A DNA stretch of 64,000 nt from Epiperipatus broadwayi (GCA_028023455.1 JAQFVV010006632.1:186001-250000); one strand, 5' to 3'. Positions 34,565 to 47,675 are shown, numbered from the stretch's first letter. Numbers and translations: made by a program. Notes: generated by a model not told the origin, from the letters alone.

Positions 34565-35705
34565 TAGTAATCAATGGATGTTAGAAAGTGTGTGCATTGA
34601 AATCCCTATCTAGTACCTAGTCATCCAATATGGCCAGACTAGTTTCTAACTTGTGGCCTTCATTATTGAGGAGCCTTGGATCTGAGATCACTGCACTCAG
34701 ATCTGTGAAGTTAATGATTTCCTCCTGCCACAAATTTTTTAGTTATCTATAAAGCTACAGACCTAAAATGAAAAGGCAATAATGTGTTCAACCTAAGATA
34801 ATTCACTTTTATAGTCATACAGATCTGAAAACAGTTTAATTTCTATATATAATCATTAAACAAGGCAAAACTCTCTCCATACAGTAGTGCCACCCTGTGC
34901 TAACCAGATTAATCAATGGATGCCAGAAGGCTTTTGCATAAAATCCTATCTAGTGCCTACTCATCCAATATCCCCAGACTAGTTTCTGGCTTGTGGCCTT
35001 CATCACTGAGGAGCCTTGGTTTGAGAGCATGAGCGCTGCACCTTGATATTAGGATCTAATGCAACCCTCCAGCAGCCACAAGCCAGAAACTAGTCTGGGG
35101 ATATTGGATCAGTAGGCACTAGATAGGGATTTTATGCACAAGCCTTCTGGCATCCATTGATTACTCTGGTTGGCACAGAATGGCACTACTGTATGGAGAG
35201 TTTTGCCTTGTTTAATAACAATTATGTGCTAGTATAAGAGATGGTGATCAGCACTTGGAACAGAATTGGCATTGAACAATTAAAACATCACATAAACCCC
35301 ATTGTTGTGCTAATACTATCTTTTAAAACAGTAGCAACTTTCTCCATACAGTAGTGCCACATAGATGCAGAAAGATTTCTGCACCAAAATCTTTATCTAG
35401 TACTTTCTCATCCAATCTCTCCAGACTCATTTTTAGCTTGTGGCTTTCATCAGTGAGGAGCATTGGACATAAAAGTACTGTATTGCACCTACATTTTTAG
35501 ATCTAATGCAACCCCCTAGAAGTGAATTTTTACCCTTTTTAGTTAACTATAAAGGTATGATCCCAACTTTAATCCAAGCTCATTCACTTGTACAAAAATA
35601 TGGATCTTAATCTGCTTCAGTATCTATACATTTTTGGAGTCTTCATTTTTTTAATAATCATAGTCAACATTATCCTTTGTCTAGTATAGGTATTAGTAAT
35701 CATGT
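34565..35705. mobile_element. Cluster of three family A repeats, one palindromic
   Basis: Units at 34565-34860, 34864-35290 and 35320-35705. The middle unit is an inverted repeat: its left arm (34864-35085) is followed at once by the reversed copy (35088-35225). Ribozyme sequences lie on the minus strand near 34625-34690, 34965-35035 and 35405-35465, and each has one or two core lesions (ATAATGA, GTGATGA, and AAAAAT for GAAAC respectively). The three different lesions agree on one intact ancestor. Confidence 0.8.
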
Positions 35706-35954
35706 AATGGTTTTTTGTTTATCTACACCTGAAGTGATATGGTTTGCTCTCAGTACATTAGTTTTTTTTTATTTGGATTTTTCACTGATTAATTAAAAAC
35801 TAATTTATCATATGAGGTATAATATCCTTTTTATGTTTAAATATACACGGTGGAATTTATGGTTATGTATTTCTGTTGTAACTTCCTTGAAATAGTTATA
35901 CCATTTTAAGTTGCCATTGTTATTTGAGTGTTACTCATATTAATTCCACAATAA
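35706..35954. other. No feature recognised
   Basis: AT-rich spacer. Confidence 0.5.
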
Positions 35955-36550
35955 CATAATCCATCATCAGCACAGAAACTCAGACCATCCTTCTCTCATG
36001 TCAACTTCATTATATCACAATCATCACCAGTTCAGAAAGTCAGACCATCCTCTCTCATCTCAACTCCATTATGTCACAAGCAACCACCAGCACAAAAAAG
36101 TCAGACCATCCTCTCTCCCCAACCCCTTCACATCACCATCCTTTCTCATTTCAGTTTTTATCACTTCACAACTATCCATCAGCACAGAAACTCATAGACT
36201 ATTCTTTCTCACAATTCCATCATATCACACCTACCCACAAAAACAGAAATTCATATCATCCTCCTTTCATCTCAACTCCTTCATATCAAAACTATCCATC
36301 AGCCCAGAATCTCAGATCATACTCTCATCTCATCTCCATCATCAAATCATAGCAATACAATAGCTCAAAAACTCAAACCACCCTCTTTCAACTCAATTCC
36401 AACATATCACAAACATTCACCAGTACAAAACCTCAGACAATCTGCTCTCATCTCAAATCTATTATTTCACAATAATCCAACAGCACAAAAACTCAAACCA
36501 TACTCTTTCATTACAACTCTACAGTATCACAACTGTCAACTAGCATCTCT
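35955..36550 (+). repeat. Diverged minisatellite, period about 60 bp
   Basis: About ten units of the type CACAGAAACTCAGACCATCC, TCTCATCTCAACTCC, ATTATATCACAATCATCAC. One outlying unit lies at about 36765-36820. Long Ser/His/Pro-rich open frames here (for example 35998-36363) arise from the CT-rich, purine-poor composition of one strand, not from a gene. Confidence 0.88.
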
Positions 36551-37014
36551 TACTATGCCTGTATTTAATTCTTTTTATTCTCATCAAGTGATCTAGAAAT
36601 CACAAATATCCTTAGCCCCATCACTATGATCACAGAAATATTTTTCACTTACTATGCTCAAGCATAAAAACTGCTTTCTAGCCACTTTTAACCCTGTGTG
36701 AAAGATTGAATAATCACTATGACATTTAGTTTTATGTTTTTTATCATTACATCCTTTATCTCCATCATATCACAATCACTTTTCAGCACAGAATCTCAAA
36801 CAATCTTTCTTACTATGTTTGCATTTCACTATAATTCGTAATCATATTTGGAATGCCTCAATTAATTATTTTTTTTATCTGCTATGTATTGATTATTATT
36901 GTATATGATTTTTAATAACACCTTTCTTTTTATACTTTATTCAGTCCAAAGATATTGTTTCTGCAAATAATTTTTATTTTCTTACAGTTTCAACTGCCGA
37001 GAAGTCTTCATCAG
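36551..37014. other. AT-rich spacer with a hammerhead-like motif at its end
   Basis: On the minus strand at about 36983-37018 the order is ACTCTGATGA, a 16-nt pairing-poor segment, then GAAACTGTAAG. This resembles a decayed hammerhead of another family. Nothing else recognised. Confidence 0.4.
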
Positions 37015-38055
37015 AGTTACAAAACATTTAACTAGAGGGAATTTTAACCAAAACCTTCAACCTCTCTTCAGTTATCCACACATTTTATATAACCACTATA
37101 CATGACTATGCACACGTGAAAAAAGAAATGATCTCCAATGTATGTATTTTGTGCTGAACCAGCACTCATCAGTTAGTATGAATTATCACCTCTCATACAT
37201 ATATATAATCACAGCTCAGTTTATAATAAAATAAAAACTCTTCAAACTTTAATGGACAGACTTCAGTCTTCTCAATTCTCCAACTCTTCAGCCATTGATA
37301 TCATTGAACATCTGATAATAGTATGTTCAAAGCTCAAAGCTTTTGTTTTTCTTCCATGCCCATGTTGACTGTAAATCATTCTGGTTCTTCATATGTTGAA
37401 CCTTAAGACCATTTAAATATGCAAAAGAATAATAGGCAGAATATGGGCTGAATCTGTAATATTCAAATACAAATATAGTATATATACTTAAGCTAAAAGT
37501 AATTTGAATGATTTGAATCCAAACATATATTGGAGATTATTTATCTTTTTTAATGGGTATGCTGTGTTGTACATCAGTTGTATATTATGAAGTGTATGAC
37601 TGAAGAGAGCTTAAAAGTATGGGTTCAAATCACTTCTAATTACGTTTAGCTTAGTATATATAGATTAATATACTGTACAGGTTTACACACACCTGCACAT
37701 ATATAATGTAATATAAAGGATTCGAACTCAGACTTTTATACAACCCTCAACTTTCCATGGCATCTCATATTGCTGACCCACCTGATTGTACACATGTTGA
37801 AAAGATAAATAATCACCAATATACATATTTCTTGGTAAACCAGCAATCATCAGTTAGTCCAGATTACAATCCTCACACATATATACAATCAGTGCTCAGC
37901 TTTATATTAAGATACCCAATCTTCATACTTTAATGGACAGGCTTCAAACTACTCCAATCCACAAATCTTCAGCCATCCATTTCATTGATAATCTGATGAT
38001 GGAACATTCAAAGCCCATGTTAATGCCAAGGTTGTCATCCTACCCATGTATATAA
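37015..38055. mobile_element. Cluster of family C repeats
   Basis: Forward unit at about 37055-37400, a reversed partial unit at about 37525-37650 (ACATATATTGGAGATTATTT), and a forward unit at about 37715-38055. Ribozyme blocks on the minus strand lie at 37128-37187 (core G12 lost) and 37811-37869 (core kept). Confidence 0.8.
37811..37869 (-). ncRNA. Hammerhead ribozyme, family C, core kept
   Basis: On the minus strand: GTAATC, TGGA, CTAA, CTGATGA, a stem II segment TTGCTGGTTTACCAA with a mismatch, GAAATATGTATA, TTGG. The core, stem III (ATA/TAT) and cleavage triplet are intact; stem II is weakened. Confidence 0.6.
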
Positions 38056-38568
38056 TAATATTTAAATAAAACGTTTAACTGTATATGACTACATAAAAAT
38101 GAATATTATGCTATAATTATATTCAAACATTCATAATTCATATTTTATATACAATTTTGAAAATATTCACATATTTTTGTTATTATTCTTAAATTTTTAT
38201 TTTATTTTAAAAAGTAAATTTATTGACTATGAATACAAAAAAGAAATAGTAAAGCAAATACAAAGGCAAAAAAACAAATAAATTATCTTGAATCGTGATG
38301 AGCATTCAGATAGTTTGAGCAACCGGACTCTTTATAGCAGTCTTGTCATTCTTCTTATAATTGAGAATATGGTATCTTTACTTGACAAAACATGGGTAGG
38401 ATAAACAAAACACATTCCCCAGTCTTACGACCATTATAGGAGAGCTGACTCTTTGGCTCTCAATTGCCCAAAACAGGCACATCTAGACATGGCTAAAGCC
38501 ATCTTAGTGGAATATGTGGAGTTAATTTTGGAGATCATTAAGAAAAAACCCCAGCACTGATGCAAAAC
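38056..38568. other. No certain feature; possible 3' UTR of the adjacent non-LTR element
   Basis: 38240-38568 is GC-richer and lies downstream (minus strand) of the zinc-knuckle frame, so it may belong to the same retrotransposon. Confidence 0.35.
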
Positions 38569-38937
38569 CTATTTTGGCAACACCACAAGCTTCCAGGTAT
38601 CATTATAGATTCTTTCCGGTGAAATCATATGATCCTTCTTTCTGCCAGCCTTGATCTTGCACAAAAGTTCATTATGTAAATTACTGTTATTCTTTCCAAA
38701 TATCAGATGGCATCTCATTGTCCAGACTATATAGTTCATCATGTTTGACAGTCTAATTATTCCAAAGATTCCAGTTTTCAGGCAAATCCTTTGTTTATAG
38801 GATGTCATCCAACCACTGAGTGTTGCTCTGTATTTATTTAATATCACACAACCAAAAAATAGATGCTGCATTGATTCATTCTCTCGATTGCACATCTGGC
38901 AAACCAGATTTAGTGTGGCAAAGCATCTCCTCATAAC
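38569..38937 (-). pseudogene. Non-LTR retrotransposon C-terminal zinc-binding domain (zf-RVT type)
   Basis: 121 codons on the minus strand. The pattern C12-X2-C15-X8-H24-X4-C29 (VCQMCNRENESMQHLFFGC) is the zinc-binding signature found at the C-terminus of many non-LTR reverse transcriptases, normally used in nucleic-acid binding. It is followed by WTMRCHLIFGKNNS, a typical downstream block. The upstream sequence continues as a broken frame to about 39010, then is lost. No RT palm motifs remain. It is a different lineage from the RTE copies, which lack this domain. It could be L1/R1-like or plant-type in origin; I cannot say which. Confidence 0.6.
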
Positions 38938-39485
38938 TAAAAATCACTGTTGGGAGTGCAGTCAAATTTGTTTTTATGATGAAATCCAGAAATCCTCAAG
39001 TATCCAGAATTTAAATTTCTTGATTAAAAGATCATTCGAAAGTCCCAAGAAAATTTTTATTATAATATTTATAGTATATTATGTTTTAGATAAATCTTTA
39101 TATATAGTCTTATATAACTTATATTTAATGATTAATTTTATATTAATTTTCTAATTCTATATTTCCTTATATTTTTTGACTATTAATTATTAATTATTGT
39201 AATTTAAATAGTTTTATAGAATAACTAAATTTCAATAATTAATAATTAATAGTTAAATTATATATAAATATATAATTAAAAAAGTAATATAAAAATAGTC
39301 ATTAAATATATTATATAAAAAGTATAAAGATTTTTGGGAAAAATAATAATAAAAATATAAGTAAAATAATAAAATATAAATTCATGAGTAATTATAACGG
39401 TATATGATTATTTGTACAATTGGAAAATAAATGTTTTTTTTATATATTAATATATATTTATAATACAATATTTATTTCTGTATAA
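38938..39485. other. Extremely AT-rich spacer
   Basis: Tracts of TTAAT and TATA-type sequence; no feature. Confidence 0.6.
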
Positions 39486-39893
39486 TCTGAGACTTGAACT
39501 CTCAAGAAAAGAACAATACAGAGACTTCAGACCACTCAAGGAAACATGTAGAGATGCATGTTAGGAGTAACAAGAAGAGTTCGCAAATGCACTATATGGG
39601 TAAGAGAACAAACAGGTGTTTTTGACCTCACTGAAAAAATTAAAAGACTGAAGTGGAGTTAGGATGGACATATTGCTAGAAGAGATGATAATAGATGGAC
39701 AATTGAGATCATAAACTGTATTCCAAGAGATTGTAAAAGACCCAGAAAGAAACCACATGTGAGATGGATAAATGAAATAAGAAAGTGTGCAGGGATGACA
39801 TGGAGAAGAGAAGCTAAAGATTGGAGAAGATGGTTTGAACTTGGAGAAACCTTCATCCTGCAGTGGATTGATAATGGTTGATGATGATAATGA
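39486..39893 (+). pseudogene. RTE-type retrotransposon 3' end fragment
   Basis: From CTGAGACTTGAACTC to the GTTGATGATGATAATGA tail, this matches the last third of the 18633-19895 copy (RRVRKCTIWVREQTGV-type region through ETFILQWIDNG). One codon has become a stop (WSWAGH reads WS*DGH). Truncated at the 5' side inside AT-rich DNA. Confidence 0.9.
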
Positions 39894-40339
39894 ATTATAT
39901 GTATTTAAATATTTTGTAGCTCTGATAAAGTCTGTAGAGTAGTCAAAACTATATGAAAGAAAGTAAAAAATTATTTTCAAAAAGAATGTATTTTCATTGA
40001 ATAAAGTGTAAAAAGAAAGATCTTACTAATTATATAATAATTTTATCACAAAAAAAATTATAAGATTAGAATTACATTTTTACAATGTAAAAAAAATATT
40101 GTAATTTTATTTTTTATTTAATCCCACATGTCTTTATAACATTACAACATTATCTGCTTACTTTCAACATAAACCTTTCAAAACATATTTATCATTCTAC
40201 CCCAGAGCCATCTATTGTTGGCTTGAAAAATGATAGATACCAAATAATAGAGGTTTTATAAATAATTATTAGTCACCCATTACATTAGAGATTACCCAAT
40301 AGCAAATAATATTTCTGTAGTATACTTTTTATTACACCA
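39894..40339. other. No feature recognised
   Basis: AT-rich spacer with poly-A runs. Confidence 0.5.
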
Positions 40340-40445
40340 TTCTTGCACAAAGTAGGGAATTGTTCTGGACCACCTGATGAGTGCTGATTCGCATGAAATG
40401 TGCATATTGAGGATCATAGATCTTATTCACATATCCTTAATCATA
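40340..40445 (+). mobile_element. Family C fragment, ribozyme-sense orientation
   Basis: Short reversed family C piece limited to the ribozyme block and flanks. Confidence 0.65.
40360..40418 (+). ncRNA. Hammerhead ribozyme, family C, core kept
   Basis: CTGATGA at 40374-40380, a stem II GTGC/GCAT with a TGATTC loop, GAAA, a 3-bp stem III (ATG/CAT with a TG loop), and cleavage triplet ATA. Compensating changes in stem III (ATG/CAT here against ATA/TAT elsewhere) keep it paired. Stem I is disturbed by a base change beside the core. Confidence 0.6.
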
Positions 40446-41089
40446 TGTTTATGATTACAACCCTCCACAAAGTGTTAAAAATGGATAGTAACCAATTCTT
40501 ACCTTGTGTGAGAATAGTGTAGTGTAAATTGCACTACAGAAATATTTTTCACTAGTGGTTCTATATCTACACCCCCCAGAGAATTACTATCTCCTAATCA
40601 GTGAGAATTTGTGGATATAAAGCAAACAATTTGTCTTTATGTATATATTTAATTATATAAATCTAATACTAATCCGATATCTATGTACTTTGTTGATCTT
40701 AAATTTAAGCTAACTATTGTGACATTTTTTCCACTTCATCTAAAATAATACAGCTAACAGAACATCATATGATTTTCTCCATTTGCAATTAATATATACT
40801 AGTGCCATATCTTTATTAATACACAATCTAGATGGCTTGGATTCAAAATTTAGACTATATTTGAGTTTTAGGACATTAGCAAAATACCAAGATAAAAGGA
40901 AAAGGTGATCAGTTGATGTGAGTGTATTCTGTCCACAGAATGTTCAAATTGAATATTATAAAGTAGAAAATTGTTTGGAAACAATGAAATAATAGTACTG
41001 TTGATAATGACTACTTGAATACCAGCAAATAGTTCTGTAGTAAAATAAACAAAAGTTCCCTAATGAGGGTATGCATATAAATATAATAT
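40446..41089. other. No feature recognised
   Basis: AT-rich, apparently unique sequence. Confidence 0.5.
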
Positions 41090-41190
41090 TCAAATACATG
41101 TACTTGAACTCAGATTTTCAAACACCCAATCCTATCCAATCTATCTTATATAACTATACACATGATTGTATACATGTGAAAAAAGATAAA

Positions 41191-41252
41191 TGATCTCCAA
41201 TATGTGTATTTCATGCTGAACCAGCACTCATCAGTTGGTCCACATTGCAATC
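41191..41252 (-). ncRNA. Hammerhead ribozyme, family C (duplicate 1)
   Basis: Core intact (CTGATGA at 41228-41234 on the complement, GAAA). Stem II GTGCT/AGCAT with a GGTTC loop. Stem III has one mismatch (A-C). Inner stem I is CCAA/TTGG. Confidence 0.68.
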
Positions 41253-41340
41253 TCCCACACATATACACAATCACTGCTCAATTATCTACTCCATCTTATA
41301 CAACTGATATTCATGATCACATACATGTGAAAAAGGTAAA

Positions 41341-41396
41341 TGATCTCCAATATACATATTTCGTGCTGAAACAGCACTCATCAGTTGATCCACATC
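41341..41396 (-). ncRNA. Hammerhead ribozyme, family C (duplicate 2), intact
   Basis: Stem II is a perfect 6-bp helix GTGCTG/CAGCAC with a TTT loop and a G-C pair next to the core, the arrangement preferred in active hammerheads. Core CTGATGA (complement of 41378-41384), GAAA (41359-41362), stem III ATA/TAT with a TG loop, cleavage triplet ATA with H17 at 41351. Inner stem I TTGG/TCAA has one G-U. Confidence 0.8.
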
Positions 41397-41554
41397 ATCA
41401 CCTCTCACACACACATATATACAATCACTGCTCTGTTTAACTGATTAAAATTAACTTTGTCTAGCTTTCTCTCTTCTAAAAGTATACATAAATTAAATAT
41501 TAACTTTTAACCTAAAGCATACATCTTTCACTACTAGAATTATATCTTTGTAAC

Positions 41555-41665
41555 AAACAGAGCAAAACTCTCCATACAGTATTGCCACCTGTGCTAAACA
41601 GAGTAAAATGTGCTAGTATAGGAAATGTGATCATGTGATCTTTGTAACAGCTTTTAATTTTTAAG
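41555..41665. mobile_element. Family A fragment
   Basis: AAAACTCTCCATACAGTATT joined to the far end (GTGCTAGTATAGG, ATGTGATCATGTGATC); the centre, including the ribozyme, is deleted. Confidence 0.65.
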
Positions 41666-41943
41666 ATATGATCTATTTTATACTCATAACAAACTAAATA
41701 AAATAAAAATATTAATGCGTAAGAATTAGATAACATAATTTATACAATAAAGGTTAACATCTTTCTCTCTTTATTTATTATTTATATTTTTCTTCTCTTT
41801 TTTTAGAATAGAATAGCATAAATTCACAAGCTAATGTACTCAGTAAAGACAATCCAAAGAACAAGATAAAATTAATTAATTGCTGGTTTATATTTATATA
41901 AGTATACAAATAAGCATTTATTTTATAACGTCTTGCGTGCGAT

Positions 41944-42158
41944 TATAATTACGATAGAATGACAGCCTGTTAAGCTAAATTGCGCAGACGCTATGAGAAT
42001 GTTGTTAATAAATGAATACCTTCGAACAACCACATGATATAGTATTTATTATAATTACGATAGAATGACAGCCTGTTAAGCTAAATTGCGCAGACGCTGT
42101 GAGAATGTTGTTAATAAATGAATACCTTCGAACAGGCTGTCATTCTATCGTAATTATA
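41944..42158. mobile_element. Small TIR element (MITE-like), tandem copy
   Basis: The complete unit is 42050-42158 (109 bp) with 28-bp perfect terminal inverted repeats (42050-42077 and 42131-42158, beginning TATAATTACGATAGAATGAC). A second copy starts 106 bp earlier at 41944 with the same first 85 bp but lacks the right TIR (the CGAACAG start is replaced by CGAACAACC). The internal sequence AAGCTAAATTGCGCAGACGC is GC-richer than the surroundings. No coding capacity. Confidence 0.88.
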
Positions 42159-44185
42159 AGTATACAATGAAATTTAATCTTTGAGACAGCTTATCTAAAA
42201 GTAGTATATTATAATATAAACATATCTATGAATATAAATGTTTAAAAAAAGATACAAAACCATTGATTACAGCAAATATAAAGAAAGTGAAACTACTTAT
42301 TAGAAATTACATATAGTAGTTGGTAGTTGGGAAGCATAAACACAGGCCATAAAATCATCACAAATACAAAATAAAGCATTTTAATAAATAGTCAACAATG
42401 GATGAAAAGCTTTGTAGATAAACTAAAATTATAGTGTTCACCAGACTTGTTAATCATCAAATTTAGTATTTTTTTTTTATCCTGGCTTTAACCTCTAGGT
42501 AAGAATCATTCGAATACTCATTTACTGACAAATGTTCATCAAATATCTAATTAAATGACAAATATTAGATGATTTGTTGAATTGGCTAAAATCTTGCAAA
42601 TAATCTTGAAAATAATTTTGTTTGGTCTTGGATTTGAACTACAAATTGTAAGCATGACTGTGCACCACGAGGTCAGTAATTATTAATAAATAACAGTAAT
42701 CATCGTAGATCGAACAACAGTAAGCATCGAAACATTATATTACATTCATAATAAAGTGAATAATATTACGCTTTTTAATACGTTATAATATTTGAGACCC
42801 CTTATGTAATTGCACAGTCAGTAAAAATGCCTGAATGCCTTTTCTAAACCATGACCGTTTTAGGGAGTTAAAACATCTTAAGTCTTGTGCAAAGATTTTA
42901 ACTACTATCCTGTTTTGCAGTCAAGTTTTATTAAATTACATAATTAAACATCTTTCTTGAGCTATCTATTGATAAAACTACTCTAACGAATTAATCTAAA
43001 AAAAATTTTTTTAAAAGCTCTAAATATTTTCTAGCGTTTTTTTATGTTTTCTTACCCAATAATCTCTTTAATGGATGTTTTTAAATATCTTTATCTCCAT
43101 TAACTTATAACTAAATCAATCTAATTTTTTTACTTGGTATGCACCCGCGTATCTAAATAACACTCATAAAATCTCACCACTGCATTTAGTCTTAATTTGC
43201 AAAAAAAAAAACATGAAACATTATTTTCTTTCTTTTCCGTTCTCGTATTAACTAGAAATTCCATTATAAGTCTATTAAAGTATTAATCTTCGTGAAACAA
43301 AAAACGAAATAAAATGATTCAATTAAGCACGCACTTTTATTTATATATATATATAAAGTAAATTACATCAGTTATCCATTAGCATTAGCAAATTAAGCTT
43401 TGATTAAGTTGACTAATCTTCAACTCGATCAGATTTTTAAAATAAAGCTGTAGAGAATATTAATAAATTGCTTATATTTTTTTTTTTATCTTGATCTACA
43501 TTTTTAAAAATTAATTTCTATTTCAAAAAATAATAATTCCATGTATTTGTAAAAATTAGTCATTTACAAAGATTAAAACTTTTATGAAATAAATCTAATA
43601 ATTAATTAGATTTTTTTATTATAAAAGATTTTTTTTTTAAATATTGCGTAACTAATTGCTTTATATTAATGCGTTAACGCGACTTTTATTCTAGATAAAT
43701 TCTCCAATATATGTATAATTTTATAACACATTAGAGTAATATCGTTTTAACAATTACTGAATATTTTTTATGTTTTATTTTATCTATGCACAGAATTGGC
43801 CTGGGGGCAGTGCTAATAGATGTCACGGCTCCGTATTGATCAAGATCCTGGGTTTAATGTTCTCCGTGTTTTGCGAAAATCAAAAAATAAAACATTTTAT
43901 TATTGCTAAATGTAATTATGTTACAAACATTTTATTTGCTAAATATAACTGTTTCCTTTTTCTTTTTTTCCAAAAGTCTGTAACTTGTAGATTCTACAAT
44001 GGCTTATCATATCATAATGTGATGTAATGTAAATGAAGAGGCTCTGGTTGTGTGATGGCATAGATTTTTTCTGCTAAGTACAATGTGCATATCTAAATGT
44101 TTCACAATGTTCTGATCATATTAATATAAAATCGGCATAGATCAAGAACGTTTCATTACTTAGCAATTTTATCTAATGAACCAGA
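42159..44185. other. AT-rich DNA without recognised genes
   Basis: One GC-richer patch at 43790-43880 (CCTGGGGGCAGTGC) lies in an 85-codon open frame without a family match. The rest is low complexity. Confidence 0.5.
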
Positions 44186-44189
44186 ATTT

Positions 44190-44630
44190 GAATTTGGCAA
44201 ATAACCCCATAAGTCAATCCAGTGTGTAGTACATATTGTCTATAAGCCACTTTCTAATCTTGTGCTTAAAAAAAATCTGACATATCAGGAGGACCCTCAT
44301 AGATAAATATATAAAATTTTACTGATTGTTATTGGCAAAGTAGATCAGTTGGTTTAAAATTCAATATTCAAAAATTTAAAAGACCAGGTCCGATTCCCAG
44401 GATAATATTGTCACTGATCAGGCCAGCAACACCTCTAGAAAGGAGCTTAATATCACTCAAAACTTTGAGTTAAATACTAACTTGTGTGTTATTCCTAACA
44501 GTTGAATGTATTTAGAAAGTTTAAATGAAGTTCAAACATTTTTCTAAAGACATTCAGTATTTAATATTAGATTATGGAAATAGTCCAACAAATAATGAAT
44601 ACTAAAATGGCATTGTCACAAATCTTTAGT
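44190..44630 (+). mobile_element. PLE-B 3' end (endonuclease remnant plus family B)
   Basis: GGCAAATAACCCCATAAGTC to TGTGTAGTACATATTG (about 44198-44240) corresponds to the end of the PLE-B endonuclease region at 52.0 kb; the tRNA-like block (about 44330-44400) and the family B tail follow. The tRNA-like A box is eroded (AGATCAGTTGG). Confidence 0.7.
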
Positions 44631-45737
<1,107 letters not shown>

Positions 45738-46375
45738 TACTCATTAGTATAAGTAGGTTATTTACATAGAAGCTATGATTCTAAATACAGCTTCAGGCCA
45801 TATTCACATTAGCTGCTAATATTATGTTATATTTTTGAAAGAAAAAAAAGTATTTCAAGTCAAAATAAGTTATTAACAATTTAAATTTCTTGATGTCTAA
45901 TAAATATAGTGAAATATGAAAGATATTAAGAAGAAACATGAATCGCATAACTTCAAAATCGCATTAAAATAATCCGCATAAAACGAGATCCAGGTGTATA
46001 TATATTATTTAAAAATTACTGTACAAACATTTTGTAAAAATATTCATAAATATTTAAATAAAGTATAAAATTATACAATTTTTTATTCACTAGGAGTTTG
46101 CAAGTTTGTTAATATATCCAAAATAAAATAAACCACCGATCAGCTACTTTCTAATCTTTCATGATCTTATTTGTAATTCACCTCCGTGTATTACTCTGTA
46201 TAGTAGCAACATCTTTAGGTTTTTATTAGAATCAATATTTACTTAATTTTCAATTTTTCTATTAAATGAATATATAAATGGAAAAATAGCATTAAAGATG
46301 CTCAGAAGAGGATGATTCAAAGCAAAAACTTAGCAGTAACATCACATCTGATGATGCATCCAGATGGGTTAGAAT

Positions 46376-46885
46376 TAATAATAATAATACTGATGGTGGT
46401 GATAGTAGTGATATTAGTAGTAGTAGTAATAATAATAGTAGTAGTAGCAGCAATAGTAGTAGTAGTGGTGGTAATGGGGTAGTAGTGGTAGAAGTAGTAG
46501 TGTAGTGATGTAGTAATGGTGGTAGTATTAGTGGTGGTGGTGGTGGTAGTATTAATGGTAGGATTAGTGGTGGTAGTGATGGTAATGGTAATGGTAATGA
46601 TAATGGTGGCAGTGGCAGTGGAGGTGGTGGAAACAGCAGTAGCAGTACTAGAAGCAGCAGTAGCAGCAGTCCTAGTAGTTGTAATCATAGTCATAACTAT
46701 AGTAGAATATTAGTAGTAGTCACAGTTATAGTCTAGTCATAGTAGTAGTAGTAGCAGCAGTAGAGATAGTAGTAGTTAGAAGTAGTAGCCATAGTAGCAG
46801 TACTATTAGGTGAAGTAGATGTAATAGCAACAGTAACAGCAGTAGCAGTAGTAACAGTAGTATGTAGTATTAGTATTAATCATAG
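46376..46885 (+). repeat. Degenerate (TAG/TGG/CAG)n trinucleotide tract
   Basis: About 500 bp of interrupted triplets (GTAGTAGTA, GGTGGTGGT, AGCAGCAGT), giving Val- or Thr-rich frames on the two strands. Confidence 0.93.
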
Positions 46886-46917
46886 TAATAGTCGTAATCA
46901 TAGTCATGATGATGATG

Positions 46918-46964
46918 ATAATATATATATAGGGTAGATGTTATATATATATATATAGGTAAGA

Positions 46965-47003
<39 letters not shown>

Positions 47004-47098
47004 TTAGATTATATATATATATATATTAGTTATTATATGTTAATATTTTAGTTTTTTTTTGTGTTTTTTTAGTATATATATATATATATATATATATC
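46918..47098 (+). repeat. AT-rich minisatellite ((AT)n with AGGTTAGA spacers)
   Basis: Blocks of AT dinucleotides are separated by related spacers AGGGTAGATGTT, AGGTAAGATG and AGGTTAGATT. Confidence 0.9.
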
Positions 47099-47675
47099 AC
47101 AGGGTCTACCAAGATGGTACAATATATATATACCAGATCCAAAATAAATATTTTTCAGTAATGTAAATATATTATTATTTCTAATTCTAACTTACAAGTA
47201 TAACTTAGTTATTAAGTTTTTAATAAGTGAAAAACAATATAATAAATAAACATAGTAATGTTATTTAAATTGTCTAACATCTAGCATTTAAAATATTCAA
47301 ATATTAATTTGACTTTAAATTATGGTCTTCATTTTTTTTTCAACAATATTTATATATGTTTGTGTGTGTGCATCTTTTGTTCATACATGCTTGCATATGG
47401 AAATGTAAACATATTGACTGCTATTTCAGAATTTACATTTTGAATATTTTTAGTTACATGTTTTAATACAAAATAATCAATAGACTTTTATAAACAAACT
47501 TAAGAATTTAGTTTATCAAAATTTAAAAGAAATTTTTTTTTTGCCATATTTCTAATTTTTCTTTTTCCTCTCGAGATTTTAAACTAAAAGATTTTGAGCT
47601 ATAATATTTTGACAATGATGCATTCTTTTCTTTCACACATGATATTTCTTAGAATTTTTCAAATCTGGGCACCAT
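47099..47675. other. No feature recognised
   Basis: AT-rich spacer. Confidence 0.5.

Larger units (their letters stand above)
41090..41445. mobile_element. Family C, partial tandem duplication with two ribozymes
   Basis: The 5' part of family C occurs twice, about 150 bp apart (41150-41285 and 41290-41430), each with a complete ribozyme block on the minus strand. The 3' half of the repeat is missing. Confidence 0.8.

Noticed and set aside
35998-36363. 121-codon Ser/His-rich protein
   Set aside because: Lies in a 60-bp minisatellite with purine-poor composition; two frames are open at once, as expected from low stop-codon content.
36551-36960. CRISPR-like spaced repeats near the CATATCACAA motif
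   Set aside because: Units are diverged, contiguous minisatellite copies without unique spacers, and the genome is eukaryotic.
43770-44027. 85-codon frame beginning MFYFIYAQNWPGGSANRCHG
   Set aside because: No domain recognised; the GC-richer patch is only about 90 bp and the rest is low complexity.
46317-46713. Thr-rich and Val-rich open frames on opposite strands
   Set aside because: Both are readings of the TAG/TGG/CAG trinucleotide tract.
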